Shown here: positions 20,134-29,245 of the stretch, piece after piece
Position numbering within the stretch: the stretch's first letter is position 1
Layout: each line of letters begins with the position of its first letter
Assembly (NCBI RefSeq): GCF_036231945.1
Contig: NZ_CP109599.1
Span: 3,938,501 to 4,002,500, forward strand
DNA length: 64,000 bases
Reading direction: 5' to 3'
Source: Streptomyces sp. NBC_01429
GTDB lineage: Bacteria; Actinomycetota; Actinomycetes; Streptomycetales; Streptomycetaceae
The notes under the pieces: model-generated
Database searches by the model: none
Seen by the model: the letters and a program-made list of their open reading frames with translations, nothing else
Told to the model about the DNA's origin: nothing
Translations under genes and position numbers: made by a program

Positions 20134-21630
20134 CTACAGCGTGCGCAGCAGCACCGCCGGTTGCTCGACGCAGTCCGCCACATAGCGCAGGAAACCGCCC
20201 GCCGTACCGCCGTCGCAGACCCGGTGGTCGAAGGTGAGCGACAGCTGCACGACCTGACGCACCGCCAGCTCCCCTTGGTGCACCCATGGTTTGGGCACGA
20301 TCCGGCCGACGCCGAGCATCGCCGCCTCCGGGTGGTTGATGATCGGCGTGGAGCCGTCGACGCCGAACACCCCGTAGTTGTTGAGCGTGAACGTTCCGCC
20401 CGTGAGATCGGCCGGCGTCAGCCGTCCGGCCCTGCCCGCCTCCGTCAGCCGCGCGAACTCGGCGCTCAGCGACTCGGCGGAGCGCAGATGCGCGTCCCGT
20501 ACGACGGGGACGACCAGCCCTCGGTCGGTCTGCGCGGCGAACCCGAGATGCACAGCGGGCAGGCGTACGACCTCCCGCGCCGCCATGTCCACGGTCGAGT
20601 TCAGCTCGGGATGGCGGGCGAGCGCCGAGGTACAGATCCGGGCCAGCAGGGCGAGCAGCGATATCTTCGCGCCGCCCGCGGCGTTCATCGCCGCCCTGGC
20701 GGCCATCAGCTCCGTGGCGTCCGCGTCGACCCAGCAGGTCGCGTCCGGGATCTCGCGCCGGCTGCGCGCGAGCTTGTCAGCGACCGCGCCCCGCACACCC
20801 CGCAACGGCACCCGGGTCGCCCCGGCCTGCCCGGCCCCGGCGGCGGAAGCGGGAGCGGCGGCGGAAGCGGCGGTGCCAGGCGCCGGTACGGATGCCGGTA
20901 CGGGTACTACGGGTACCCGTACGGGTGCGGCCACCGGCGCCGCGGCAGCGGGCGCCGCGGCAGCCACGCCCTCCCTGATCGCCTGCTCGACGTCGCAGCG
21001 CAGGATCAGCCCCTCCGGTCCCGAGCCGGTCAGCCCGCGCAGATCCACTTCGTGCTCACGGGCCAGCCGGCGCACCAGCGGCGAGACGACCGGGACAGGC
21101 CCCTGTGCCTGTGCCAGGGCCTGTCCCGCGCCCGTACCGTTCACCGGCCCGGCGGCGGAGTGCGTCGCCGCGAGAGCAGCCCGGGCCAACCGGTCGGGCC
21201 GGACCCGGCGACGGCGCGCCACCGGCGCCCCCGTCCCGTACCCGACCAGCACATTGCCCGACGCCTCGGCCGAGGCGTCCGTCGGGGCGGACGCGGCCGG
21301 GGCCGCCGGCTCCGACGGCCCGGCGGTCTCCGGCGAGGACCCGGCGGCGGGCACGTCCCCGCCCGCCTCCGGCACCGCCTCGGACGCGCCCACCGCCACC
21401 GTCAGCAGCGGCGCGCCCACCGGCAGCTCCGTCCCCTCCTCGCCGTAACGCGCCGTCACCACGCCCCCGTAGGGGCAGGGCACCTCGACCATCGCCTTGG
21501 CCGTCTCGACCTCGACGACCGGCTGGTCGACGGCGACGACATCCCCCACCGCCACCAGCCAGCGCACGATCTCGCCCTCGGTCAGCCCTTCTCCGAGGTC
21601 GGGCAGTTTGAATTCCAGCACCTGGGCCAT
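20134..21630 (-). CDS. bkdC: E2 dihydrolipoamide acyltransferase (bkd cluster 2)
   Basis: This 498-residue E2 has one lipoyl domain (Lys about 45 in VETAKAMVEV), an Ala/Pro linker, a peripheral-subunit binding domain (PLVRRLAREHEVDLRGLTGSG), a second Ala/Pro/Val linker and the catalytic domain ending in FDHRVCDG (His about 469, Asp about 473). It transfers branched acyl groups to CoA. The ATG at 21630 shares one base with the E1beta stop (TGATG). The C-terminal catalytic His-Asp pair is intact, so this is a working E2 by sequence. Confidence 0.93.
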   Translation of the reverse strand: MAQVLEFKLPDLGEGLTEGEIVRWLVAVGDVVAVDQPVVEVETAKAMVEVPCPYGGVVTARYGEEGTELPVGAPLLTVAVGASEAVPEAGGDVPAAGSSPETAGPSEPAAPAASAPTDASAEASGNVLVGYGTGAPVARRRRVRPDRLARAALAATHSAAGPVNGTGAGQALAQAQGPVPVVSPLVRRLAREHEVDLRGLTGSGPEGLILRCDVEQAIREGVAAAAPAAAAPVAAPVRVPVVPVPASVPAPGTAASAAAPASAAGAGQAGATRVPLRGVRGAVADKLARSRREIPDATCWVDADATELMAARAAMNAAGGAKISLLALLARICTSALARHPELNSTVDMAAREVVRLPAVHLGFAAQTDRGLVVPVVRDAHLRSAESLSAEFARLTEAGRAGRLTPADLTGGTFTLNNYGVFGVDGSTPIINHPEAAMLGVGRIVPKPWVHQGELAVRQVVQLSLTFDHRVCDGGTAGGFLRYVADCVEQPAVLLRTL

Positions 21631-22658
21631 CAGCTCTCCGTCTCCCACTGGAGCCGCGCTACCGCGTCCAGCACCCGGTCCACTCCCGGAAGATGGTGCC
21701 TCTCCAGCATCGGCGGCGGATACGGAATATCAAATCCGGCCACGCGAAGGACCGGCGCCTCCAGGTGGTGGAAGCAGCGCTCGGTGACCCGGGCGGCGAT
21801 CTCGCCGCCGGGACCGCCGAAGCCGGCGGACTCGTGGACGACGACCGCGCGCCCCGTCCGCCGGACCGACGCGGCCACCGTCTCGTCGTCGAACGGCACC
21901 AGGGAGCGCAGATCGACGACCTCCAGGTCCCAGCCCTCCTCCTGGGCCGCCTCCGCCGCCTCCAGACAGACCGGCACGGACGGCCCGTACGTGATCAGGG
22001 TGGCGCTGCGCCCCGGCCGCCGCACGACGGCCCGGCCGATCGGCTCGACCTCCGTCGGCGCGTCCTGCGACCACTGGGCCTTCGACCAGTAGAGCCGCTT
22101 CGGCTCCAGGAAGATCACCGGATCGTCCGAGGCGATCGCCGCGCGCAGCAGCCCGTAGGCGTCGTCCACCGTCGCGGGCGTGACGACATGGAGCCCCGGA
22201 GTCGCCATGTAGTACGCCTCGGAGGAGTCGCTGTGGTGCTCGACGCCACCGATCCCGCCGCCGTACGGCACCCGGACGGTGATCGGCAGGGGCATCGCGC
22301 CGCGCGTGCGGTTGCGCATCTTCGCCACATGGCTGATGAGCTGCTCGAACGACGGATAGGCGAAGGCGTCGAACTGCATCTCCACGACGGGCCGCAGCCC
22401 GTACATCGCCATCCCGACGGCCGCGCCCAGAATGCCAGCCTCGGCGAGCGGGGTGTCCGTGCAGCGCTCGTCCCCGAACTCCGCCGCGAGCCCGTCGGTG
22501 ATCCGGAAGACACCGCCGAGGGTGCCGACGTCCTCTCCGAGGACATGGACCGACGGGTCCTCGGCCATCGCGTCGCGCATCGCGCGCCGCAGGGCCTGCG
22601 CCATGGTGGCGGGCTTGGCGGCCTCGGCCGCGACGGGGACGGTCCCGACGGCGGTCAT
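21630..22658 (-). CDS. bkdB: branched-chain keto-acid dehydrogenase E1 beta (bkd cluster 2)
   Basis: This 342-residue E1beta is a close match to the one in cluster 1, sharing GEDVGTLGGVFR/ITDGL, the VPYGGGIGGVEHHSDSSEA stretch and the PYPP end. It overlaps the E1alpha stop by 4 nt (ATGA), so it is coupled. It has a slightly longer N-terminus than cluster 1 (about 16 residues). With E1alpha and E2 it makes a complete complex except for E3 (lipoamide dehydrogenase), which is not in the window. Confidence 0.94.
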   Translation of the reverse strand: MTAVGTVPVAAEAAKPATMAQALRRAMRDAMAEDPSVHVLGEDVGTLGGVFRITDGLAAEFGDERCTDTPLAEAGILGAAVGMAMYGLRPVVEMQFDAFAYPSFEQLISHVAKMRNRTRGAMPLPITVRVPYGGGIGGVEHHSDSSEAYYMATPGLHVVTPATVDDAYGLLRAAIASDDPVIFLEPKRLYWSKAQWSQDAPTEVEPIGRAVVRRPGRSATLITYGPSVPVCLEAAEAAQEEGWDLEVVDLRSLVPFDDETVAASVRRTGRAVVVHESAGFGGPGGEIAARVTERCFHHLEAPVLRVAGFDIPYPPPMLERHHLPGVDRVLDAVARLQWETES

Positions 22659-23821
22659 CGCGCCTCACCGGCCCCTTCCCCGGCGGAGGCGTCCAGCTCC
22701 GCGCGCAGCAGGGCCTCCTGCTCGCGCAGCTGGGGCGTCCGCTCCGCGTAGACATGGGCGAAGAGGTCCGCCGGGTCGAGCGCCGGCTCGGCGTTCATCC
22801 GGTCGCGCAGCCGCGCGGCCATCCTCTCGGCCGCCTCGGCGGCCTCCGCGATGCCCGCCTCGTCGAGCAGCCCGCGCCGCGTCAGCTCGTGCTCCAGCAA
22901 CCGGATCGGGTCGTGCGCCCGCCAGGTCTCGACCTCCTCGGCGTCCCGGTAGCGCGTGGCGTCGTCGGCGTTCGTGTGGGAGTCGACGCGGTAGGTGACG
23001 GCCTCGACCAGCGTCGGCCCCTCGCCACGCCTCGCGCGCGCCATGGCCTCCCCGAGCACCGTGTGCACCGCCACCGCGTCGTTCCCGTCGACCAGCCGGC
23101 CCGGCATGCCGTACCCGACGGCCTTGTGGGCCAGGGAGGGCGCCGCGCTCTGCTTGGCGAGCGGCACCGAGATGGCGAAGCCGTTGTTCTGTACGAGGAA
23201 GACGACGGGAGCGCGCCAGACGGCGGCGAAGTTGAGCGCCTCGTGGAAGTCGCCCTCGCTGGTGCCTCCGTCGCCGACCAGCGCGAGCGCCACCACGTCG
23301 TCGCCCTTGAGCCGGGCCGCGTGCGCCAGACCGACCGCGTGCGGCAGCTGGGTGGCGAGCGGGGTGGACAGCGGTGCGACGCGGTGCTCGTAGGGGTCGT
23401 AGCCCGTGTGCCAGTCGCCGCGCAGCAGCGTCAGCGCCTGTACGGGGTCGAGTCCGCGCGCCACGGCCGCGAGGGTGTCGCGGTAGCTGGGGAAGAGCCA
23501 GTCCTCCGCGCGCAGCACCAGCGCGGCGGCTACCTCGCACGCCTCCTGGCCCGTGCTCGACGGATAGACCGCGAGCCTGCCCTGCTTGGTGAGCGCCGTG
23601 GCCTGCGTGTTGTACCTGCGGCCGCGGACCAGCTCGGTGTAGAGCCGCAGCAGCAGCGCGGGCTCCGCGCCCGCAGCGGCGTCCGTCCCCAGCACCCGGT
23701 ACGGCTCGGGGTCGGGGAGCAGCGGTGCGGGATCGGTGCGCGGCCGCCACGCCGGGGGCGGGGTGGGCCGGTAGGCCGCGGCGGCGGGCAACTCCTGGAC
23801 GGACGTACTGCTTTTCTTCAC
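22655..23821 (-). CDS. bkdA: branched-chain keto-acid dehydrogenase E1 alpha (bkd cluster 2)
   Basis: This 388-residue E1alpha has the thiamine-diphosphate motif GDG (about 183-185) to NN (about 212-213). The GTG at 23821 follows GAGGAGG at a good distance; the frame is open 19 codons further without a site. It is divergent from the Lrp/AsnC regulator. The 174-bp divergent region has an ACCGA-N4-TCGGT repeat and a consensus DnaA box. The two E1alpha copies are diverged, so this is not a recent duplication. Confidence 0.93.
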   Translation of the reverse strand: MKKSSTSVQELPAAAAYRPTPPPAWRPRTDPAPLLPDPEPYRVLGTDAAAGAEPALLLRLYTELVRGRRYNTQATALTKQGRLAVYPSSTGQEACEVAAALVLRAEDWLFPSYRDTLAAVARGLDPVQALTLLRGDWHTGYDPYEHRVAPLSTPLATQLPHAVGLAHAARLKGDDVVALALVGDGGTSEGDFHEALNFAAVWRAPVVFLVQNNGFAISVPLAKQSAAPSLAHKAVGYGMPGRLVDGNDAVAVHTVLGEAMARARRGEGPTLVEAVTYRVDSHTNADDATRYRDAEEVETWRAHDPIRLLEHELTRRGLLDEAGIAEAAEAAERMAARLRDRMNAEPALDPADLFAHVYAERTPQLREQEALLRAELDASAGEGAGEAR

Positions 23822-23880
23822 GCGTGCACCTCCTCGTGGGAGCGGGCAAACGGGGTGCCTGAATGTGGCACGCCTCACCT

Positions 23881-23894
23881 ACCGATTGTTCGGT
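23881..23894. promoter_or_regulatory. inverted repeat ACCGA-TTGT-TCGGT (bkdA/bkdR region)
   Basis: The same ACCGA-N4-TCGGT pattern occurs before paaH/paaN (26772-26785) and before paaA (31421-31434). It is likely an operator for one TetR-type repressor. The centre differs from the other two copies. Confidence 0.55.
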
Positions 23895-23928
23895 CGCCGG
23901 GCCATTTTGGCTACACACGCCCTCAGCC

Positions 23929-23937
23929 TGTGGACAA
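23929..23937 (-). promoter_or_regulatory. DnaA box (TTGTCCACA) in bkdA/bkdR region
   Basis: An exact match to the consensus Streptomyces DnaA box, read on the minus strand. A one-mismatch copy, TTCTCCACA, follows at 23942-23950 on the plus strand. Confidence 0.55.
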
Positions 23938-23995
23938 ACGGTTCTCCACAGCCTGGGATGGACGCAGCTCGTCCATGGCGAGGAGGCGGGGAGAC

Positions 23996-24553
23996 ATGGA
24001 AGCTGAACAAATGGCCGACGGCATCGGCAGGGACCCCGAGACCGGGTACGGCGAGGGGTACGCCGGCGGTACGGAGCCGGTCGCGGCGGCGCGTCCCCTG
24101 GACTCCACCGACCGGGACATCCTGCGCATCCTGCGGACGGACGGCCGCGCCTCGATACGGTCGGTGGCCGATCGCGTCCACGTCTCGCGCGCCAACGCCT
24201 ACGCCCGGATCAACCGGCTGATCGACGACGGCGTGATCCGGGGCTTCAGCGCCAGGGTCGACCACGAACGGGCGGGCCAGGGCGCCTCCGCCTACATCAC
24301 CCTGAAGATCGTCCAGAACTCCTGGCGCACGGTGCGCGAACAGCTCCAGGAGTTGCCGGGGGCCACGCACATCGCCCTGGTCAGCGGCGACTTCGACGTA
24401 CTGCTGCTGGTGCACACCCCGGACAACCGGACCCTGCGCGAGCTGGTGCTCACCCGTATCCAGGCCATTCCGGAGGTGCTCTCCACCCGCACCCTGCTGG
24501 TGTTCGAGGAGACGGACCTGACCCCGGGCGCCGCGCCGCCGGACAGGCCCTGA
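23996..24553 (+). CDS. bkdR: Lrp/AsnC-family regulator, BkdR-like
   Basis: This 185-residue protein has the AsnC helix-turn-helix (LDSTDRDILRILRTDGRASIRSVADRVHVSRANAYARINRLIDDGVI) and the C-terminal RAM effector domain (LVSGDFDVLLLVHTPDN). In Streptomyces a regulator of this family, BkdR, lies divergent from the bkd genes and controls them; the same arrangement is seen here, and the symbol rests on that. The ATG at 23996 has GGAGG 9 nt upstream. The gene ends 15 nt from the convergent TetR gene. Confidence 0.88.
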   Translation: MEAEQMADGIGRDPETGYGEGYAGGTEPVAAARPLDSTDRDILRILRTDGRASIRSVADRVHVSRANAYARINRLIDDGVIRGFSARVDHERAGQGASAYITLKIVQNSWRTVREQLQELPGATHIALVSGDFDVLLLVHTPDNRTLRELVLTRIQAIPEVLSTRTLLVFEETDLTPGAAPPDRP

Positions 24554-24568
24554 ACCCCGGCGGAGACC

Positions 24569-25174
24569 CTAGGAGGCCTTCTGCGGAGCCGTACGCAGCC
24601 CGTCGAAGGCCAGCCGCACCACGGCGTCGGCCACCTGCTCGCGGTCGTAGCCGCCGGCCGCCTGCGGCCGGTACCACTCCACCAGGGAGTTGACCATCCC
24701 GAAGAGCAGCCGGGTCGCCAGTCTGATGTCCATATCGGCGCGCAGATCGCCGTCCGCGGCGGCGGCCTTGAGGAGATCGGCCACGCGCTGGTCGAACTCC
24801 CTGCGCCGCTCCATCGCCCAGCGCTCGGTCTGCGTATTGCCCCTGACCCGCAGCAGCAGCGTCACATACGGCAGCTCGGCCATCAGCACCTCGACGGTGC
24901 GGCGGGTCACGTACTCGACGCGCGCGATCGCCCGCCCCCGGGTGGCACCCTCCTCCCCCAGGATCCCGAAGAGGCCGTCCAGGGCGCGGCTGACCGCGCG
25001 GCGCAGCAGCTCCTCCTTGCCGACCACATGGTGGTATATCGAGGACTTGGAGATCCCGGCGGCCTTCGAGAGGTGCTCCATGGACGTGCCGTCGTAGCCG
25101 CGCTCGTTGAAGACGCGGACGGCCACGGTCAGCAGGGTCTCGGGCGTGTAGGTGTCGCGCTTGGGGGTGGTCAT
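24569..25174 (-). CDS. TetR-family regulator, PaaR-like
   Basis: This 201-residue protein has a TetR helix-turn-helix (VRVFNERGYDGTSMEHLSKAAGISKSSIYHHVVGKEELL) and a helical ligand domain. Its ATG overlaps the paaH stop by 4 nt, so it is made with paaH. That position, and the shared inverted repeat before paaH/paaN and paaA, suggest it is the phenylacetyl-CoA-responsive repressor of the paa genes. The repeat also occurs before bkdA, so bkd may be a further target. The ligand is inferred. Confidence 0.85.
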   Translation of the reverse strand: MTTPKRDTYTPETLLTVAVRVFNERGYDGTSMEHLSKAAGISKSSIYHHVVGKEELLRRAVSRALDGLFGILGEEGATRGRAIARVEYVTRRTVEVLMAELPYVTLLLRVRGNTQTERWAMERRREFDQRVADLLKAAAADGDLRADMDIRLATRLLFGMVNSLVEWYRPQAAGGYDREQVADAVVRLAFDGLRTAPQKAS

Positions 25175-26691
25175 GAGGCGTCGTCCTCCTGGGCGGCGGC
25201 CAGGCGGCGCAGGGCCTGGGAAGGGGCGTAGCGGCCGGTGGGGTACTCCTCGTGCAGGGCCTCCAGGGTGTCCCGCACCCACCGCGCGCCGAGTTCCGTG
25301 CCCCACTCGACGGGACCGCGCGGGTAGTTGACGCCGAGCCGCATCGCGGTGTCGATGTCCTCGGGGGCGGCCACCCGGCGCGCCGCCGCGTCCAGCGCGA
25401 AGTCCGCGAGCATCGCGACCGTACGGGCCACGATCAGGCCGGGGACGTCGGCGATGACGCTGACGTCCTTGCCGAGCGCCTGGAAGAGCCCGACGGCCTC
25501 CGCCAGGGCCGTCGCGGTGACCCCGGCGGCGGGAGCGAGCGCGACGCGGGTCGCGGCCCGGTAGTCCAGCGCCAGATCGAAGTGGACGACGGGCATGGCC
25601 GCGTCGTCGGCCGCCGACCCGTCCGCGAGGAACAGCCGCGTGCCGTCGGACAGTTCGATCCATCCCGGGTAGCCCGCGACACCGTCCTCTTCGAGGACGA
25701 CGGCGATACCCGCCTCCTGGATCAGTCCGGGCAGCGCGGCGGCGGCGAGGAGATCGCCCCGGACCGTGACGGACGCGGGCGCCCGCTCCGGGGCGGCCGT
25801 GTGCGCCTCGGCGCGCGTGGCGTCCGCTCCGTACGCGTACCATCCCCGCCCCGTCTTGCGGCCCAGCCGCCCCGACTCCACGAGCCGGCGCTGCGCGAGC
25901 GAGGGCGTGAACCGCACGTCCTGGAAGAAGGACTCCCAGACCGATCGGGTGACGGCCTCGTTGACGTCCTGGCCGATCAGATCGGTCAGCTCGAAGGGGC
26001 CCATCCGGAAGCCGCCGCACTCACGCAGGACGGCGTCGATCGTGGCGGGGTCGGCGGCCCCCTCCTCGTACACCCGCAGCGCCTCGGCGTAGAAGGGGCG
26101 CGCGACGCGGTTGACGATGAAGCCCGGGGTGTCTGCGCAGCGTATGGGGGTCTTGCCCCAGGCGCCGGCCGTCGCGTGCGCGCGCTCGGCGGCGGCCGGG
26201 TCGGTCGCGGCGCCGCTGACGACCTCCACGAGCGGGAGGAGCGGCGCCGGGTTGAAGAAGTGCAGTCCGAGGAAGCGGCCGGGGTGGCGCAGCGCGCCCG
26301 CGACGGCCGTGACGGAGAGGGAGGAGGTGTTGGTGGCGAGCAGACAGTCCTCGGCCACGACGTCCTCCAGCGCCGCGAACAGCTCCTGTTTGACGGAGAG
26401 CCGCTCCAGGACGGCTTCGGCCACGAGCGCGGCGTCGGACAGTTCGGCGAGGTCGGTGGCGGGGTGCAGCCGGGTCAGCGCCGTGTCGCGCGCCGAGGCG
26501 TCGAGGCGGCCCTTCTCGACCAGCCGGCCGAGGCGTGCGGCGAGAGCGGTGGCCGCCTGTTCCGCCCGGCCCGGCACGGCGTCGTAGAGCCGTACGGGGT
26601 GACCGGCGACCAGCGCCACCTGCGCTATGCCCTGCCCCATCGTGCCGGTGCCGACGACCGCGACGACGCGGTGCGGCTCGATTGCTGTCAT
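25171..26691 (-). CDS. paaH: 3-hydroxyacyl-CoA dehydrogenase PaaH
   Basis: This 506-residue enzyme has an NAD-binding Rossmann domain (VVGTGTMGQGIAQVAL), the 3HCDH signature (GLHFFNPAPLLPLVEVV, ADTPGFIVNRVARPF) and a second, C-terminal 3HCDH domain (VARTVAMLADFALDAA). The double-domain length is typical of PaaH, which oxidises 3-hydroxyadipyl-CoA in phenylacetate breakdown. It is the first gene of a two-gene operon with the TetR regulator and is divergent from paaN. Confidence 0.9.
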   Translation of the reverse strand: MTAIEPHRVVAVVGTGTMGQGIAQVALVAGHPVRLYDAVPGRAEQAATALAARLGRLVEKGRLDASARDTALTRLHPATDLAELSDAALVAEAVLERLSVKQELFAALEDVVAEDCLLATNTSSLSVTAVAGALRHPGRFLGLHFFNPAPLLPLVEVVSGAATDPAAAERAHATAGAWGKTPIRCADTPGFIVNRVARPFYAEALRVYEEGAADPATIDAVLRECGGFRMGPFELTDLIGQDVNEAVTRSVWESFFQDVRFTPSLAQRRLVESGRLGRKTGRGWYAYGADATRAEAHTAAPERAPASVTVRGDLLAAAALPGLIQEAGIAVVLEEDGVAGYPGWIELSDGTRLFLADGSAADDAAMPVVHFDLALDYRAATRVALAPAAGVTATALAEAVGLFQALGKDVSVIADVPGLIVARTVAMLADFALDAAARRVAAPEDIDTAMRLGVNYPRGPVEWGTELGARWVRDTLEALHEEYPTGRYAPSQALRRLAAAQEDDAS

Positions 26692-26738
26692 GAACGCAAT
26701 CCTCCCGTATCTGTCGCGGTGGGTTGCCCGCGGCCGAG

Positions 26739-26747
26739 TTGTCCACA
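26739..26747 (+). promoter_or_regulatory. DnaA box TTGTCCACA in paaH/paaN region
   Basis: An exact consensus DnaA box lies 24 bp from the ACCGA-N4-TCGGT repeat at 26772-26785, in the divergent promoter region. Confidence 0.5.
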
Positions 26748-26771
26748 GGTTGGCCGGGCCCCCTTGTCCCG

Positions 26772-26785
26772 ACCGATCGTTCGGT
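26772..26785. promoter_or_regulatory. inverted repeat ACCGA-TCGT-TCGGT (paaH/paaN region)
   Basis: With flanks, this is the exact reverse complement of a 17-bp stretch before paaA (ACCGAACGATCGGTCGG). Such long identity at two paa promoters points to a real operator, likely for the TetR protein at 24569. Confidence 0.7.
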
Positions 26786-26845
26786 TACTCTAACTCTGTC
26801 CGCCGGCTTGTGTCCCTGCCACGCTCGATGAGGAGTTGGTCCGTG

Positions 26846-28540
26846 ATGGCCGCCCAGCTCAGCCCCCAGCAGCTCGCCGATAAGCACCGGCCCACGCTCG
26901 ATCAGGCCCTCGACGCGATCCGCACCCGCGCGTACTGGTCTCCCCATCCCGAACACCCCAAGGCGTACGGCGAGAGTGCCGCCGCCGACGGGCTCGCCGC
27001 CTTCCAGGCCCTGCGCGGCACCCGCTTCGAGCTGGACCAGCCGGGCACGGACGGCTGGACGGGCGGGGAGATCTCGCCCTACGGCCCCGCGCTCGACGTG
27101 GAGTATCCGCACGCGGACCCGGACGTCCTGCTGCCCGCACTGCGCGCGGGCATGGGCGCGTGGCGCGAGGCGGGCCCCGAAGCGCGCGCGCTGGTCTGTC
27201 TGGAGATCCTGGCGCGGATCAGCGCGCGGACGCACGAGTTCGCACACGCGGTGATGCACACCAGCGGGCAGGCGTTCCTGATGGCGCTCCAGGCGGGCGG
27301 GCCGCACGCCCAGGACCGCGGTCTGGAGGCCGTGGCGTACGCGTACCAGGAGCAGACCCGTACGCCCGCCGCCGCCGACTGGTCGAAGCCGCAGGGCAAG
27401 CGCGACCCTCTTGAGCTGCGCAAGACGTTCACCGCCGTGCCGCGCGGCATCGCGCTGCTGATCGGCTGCAACACCTTCCCGACGTGGAACGGCTACCCGG
27501 GCCTGTTCGCGTCCCTGGCCGCGGGCAACCCCGTGCTGGTCAAGCCGCACCCGCGCGCGGTCCTGCCGCTCGCGCTGACGGTGCGGGTCGCCCGCGAGGT
27601 GCTCGCGGAGGCCGGCTTCGACCCGAATCTGGTCGCGCTGGCCGTGGAGCGCCCCGGTGAGGGCATCGCCAAGTCCCTGGCAGTCCGGCCCGAGATCCGG
27701 ATCATCGACTACACCGGATCGACCGCCTTCGGGGACTGGCTGGAGACCCACGCCCGCCAGGCGCAGGTCTACACGGAGAAGGCCGGCGTCAACACCGTCG
27801 TCATCGACTCCACCGGCGACTACAAGGGAATGCTCGCCAATCTCGCCTTCTCGCTGTCGCTGTACAGCGGCCAGATGTGCACCACCCCGCAGAATCTGCT
27901 GATCCCCCGGGACGGCATCGCGACGGACGCGGGCCACAAGTCGTACGACGAGGTGGTCGCCGATCTCGCGGCCTCGGTGTCGGGCCTGCTGGGCGACGAC
28001 GCGCGGGCCAACGCCGTGCTCGGCGCGCTGGTCAACCCGGAGGTGAAGGCCCGCCTGGACGCGGCGGCCGGGCTCGGGGACCTCGCGCTGGCCTCGCGCG
28101 AGATCACCCACCCGGACTTCCCGGACGCCGTGGTCCGTACGCCCGCGCTCGTGAAGGCCGACGGCGCCCGTAAGACCTGGGAGGGGCCGGAGGAGCCCGG
28201 CTATCTCTCCGAGTGCTTCGGACCGGTGTCCTTCGCTGTCGCCGTGGACTCGACGGCGGACGCGCTGGATCTGCTGCGGTACACCGTGTGCCACCGGGGC
28301 GCGATGACGGTCGGCGCCTACACGACCTCGCCGGAGACCGAGCGCGCCGTCGAGGACGTCTGCCTGGAGGAGTCCGCGCAGCTCTCGCTCAACCTCACGG
28401 GAGGGGTGTACGTGAACCAGACGGCGGCCTTCTCGGACTTCCACGGCTCCGGCGGCAACCCCGCGGCGAACGCGGCGCTGTGCGACGCGGCGTTCGTGGC
28501 CAACCGCTTCCGTGTGGTGGAGGTCCGGCGCCAGGGCTGA
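26846..28540 (+). CDS. paaN: phenylacetic acid degradation protein PaaN
   Basis: This 564-residue protein belongs to the aldehyde-dehydrogenase superfamily and matches the stand-alone PaaN type. Visible are the cofactor-binding IGCNTFPTWNG and VLVKPHPRA segments, the DYTGSTAFGDWLE loop and the catalytic Cys in YSGQMCTTPQN. It is thought to oxidise the ring-opened semialdehyde of phenylacetyl-CoA breakdown. The ATG at 26846 has GAGGAG 11 nt upstream; GTG 26843 is an alternative. It is not coupled to paaABCDE, from which it is split by three minus-strand genes. Confidence 0.88.
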   Translation: MAAQLSPQQLADKHRPTLDQALDAIRTRAYWSPHPEHPKAYGESAAADGLAAFQALRGTRFELDQPGTDGWTGGEISPYGPALDVEYPHADPDVLLPALRAGMGAWREAGPEARALVCLEILARISARTHEFAHAVMHTSGQAFLMALQAGGPHAQDRGLEAVAYAYQEQTRTPAAADWSKPQGKRDPLELRKTFTAVPRGIALLIGCNTFPTWNGYPGLFASLAAGNPVLVKPHPRAVLPLALTVRVAREVLAEAGFDPNLVALAVERPGEGIAKSLAVRPEIRIIDYTGSTAFGDWLETHARQAQVYTEKAGVNTVVIDSTGDYKGMLANLAFSLSLYSGQMCTTPQNLLIPRDGIATDAGHKSYDEVVADLAASVSGLLGDDARANAVLGALVNPEVKARLDAAAGLGDLALASREITHPDFPDAVVRTPALVKADGARKTWEGPEEPGYLSECFGPVSFAVAVDSTADALDLLRYTVCHRGAMTVGAYTTSPETERAVEDVCLEESAQLSLNLTGGVYVNQTAAFSDFHGSGGNPAANAALCDAAFVANRFRVVEVRRQG

Positions 28541-28556
28541 GCGGCAGGCCCCCGGA

Positions 28557-28578
28557 CCGCCCGCGGGTCAGCGGGCGG
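28557..28578. terminator. short hairpin at convergent ends
   Basis: An 8-bp G+C stem with a 6-nt loop lies between the paaN stop and the methyltransferase stop, which falls in the loop. A modest two-way terminator is possible. Confidence 0.4.
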
Positions 28579-29245
28579 GCGGCTCCGGGATCCGCGCGTA
28601 CCGCTGGACCCACGCGTGCATCGCGATGGCCGCGGCCGCTCCCGCGTTGATCGAGCGGGTCGAGCCGAACTGGGCGATCGAGCACACCATCGAGGCGTGC
28701 GCGCGGGCCTCCTCGGTCAGCCCCGGCCCCTCCTGCCCGAACAGCAGCACACAGCGGCGCGGCAGCTCGGTGCGCTCCAGCGGTACGGCCCCCGGCAGAT
28801 TGTCGATCCCGATGATCGGCAGCCCTTCCGCCGCCGCCCAGGCGGTCAGCCCCTCGGTGTCCGGGTGGTGGCGCACATGCTGGTACCGGTCGGTGACCAT
28901 GGCGCCGCGCCGGTTCCAGCGCCGCCGGCCCACGATGTGGATCTCCTTGGCGAGGAAGGCGTTGGCGGTGCGGACCACCGAGCCGATGTTGAAGTCGTGG
29001 CCCCAGTTCTCCACCGCCACATGGAAGTCGTGGCGCCGGGTGTCGAGGTCGGCGACGATCGCCTCACGCGTCCAGTAGCGGTACTGATCCGCGACATTGC
29101 GCCGGTCGCCGGCGGCCAGCAGCTCGGGGTCGTACCGCTGGTCGTCGGGCCAGGGCTCGCTGTGCGGTCCGACGCCGATCTCCGTACCGAAGCCTTCGTC
29201 GTACTGGACCGGTTCCAGCGCCTCGGCCGGTGTCTCGCTGCTCAC
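28568..29245 (-). CDS. SpoU/TrmH-family RNA 2'-O-methyltransferase
   Basis: This 225-residue protein has the three SPOUT motifs: motif 1 ENWGHDFNIGSVVRTANAF, motif 2 VLLFGQEGPGLTEEA and motif 3 STRSINAGAAAAIAMHAW. It uses S-adenosylmethionine to methylate a ribose in tRNA or rRNA; the exact target is not clear. The GTG at 29245 overlaps the stop of the HTTM gene upstream by 4 nt (GTGA), so it ends a three-gene minus-strand operon. Confidence 0.9.
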   Translation of the reverse strand: MSSETPAEALEPVQYDEGFGTEIGVGPHSEPWPDDQRYDPELLAAGDRRNVADQYRYWTREAIVADLDTRRHDFHVAVENWGHDFNIGSVVRTANAFLAKEIHIVGRRRWNRRGAMVTDRYQHVRHHPDTEGLTAWAAAEGLPIIGIDNLPGAVPLERTELPRRCVLLFGQEGPGLTEEARAHASMVCSIAQFGSTRSINAGAAAAIAMHAWVQRYARIPEPPAR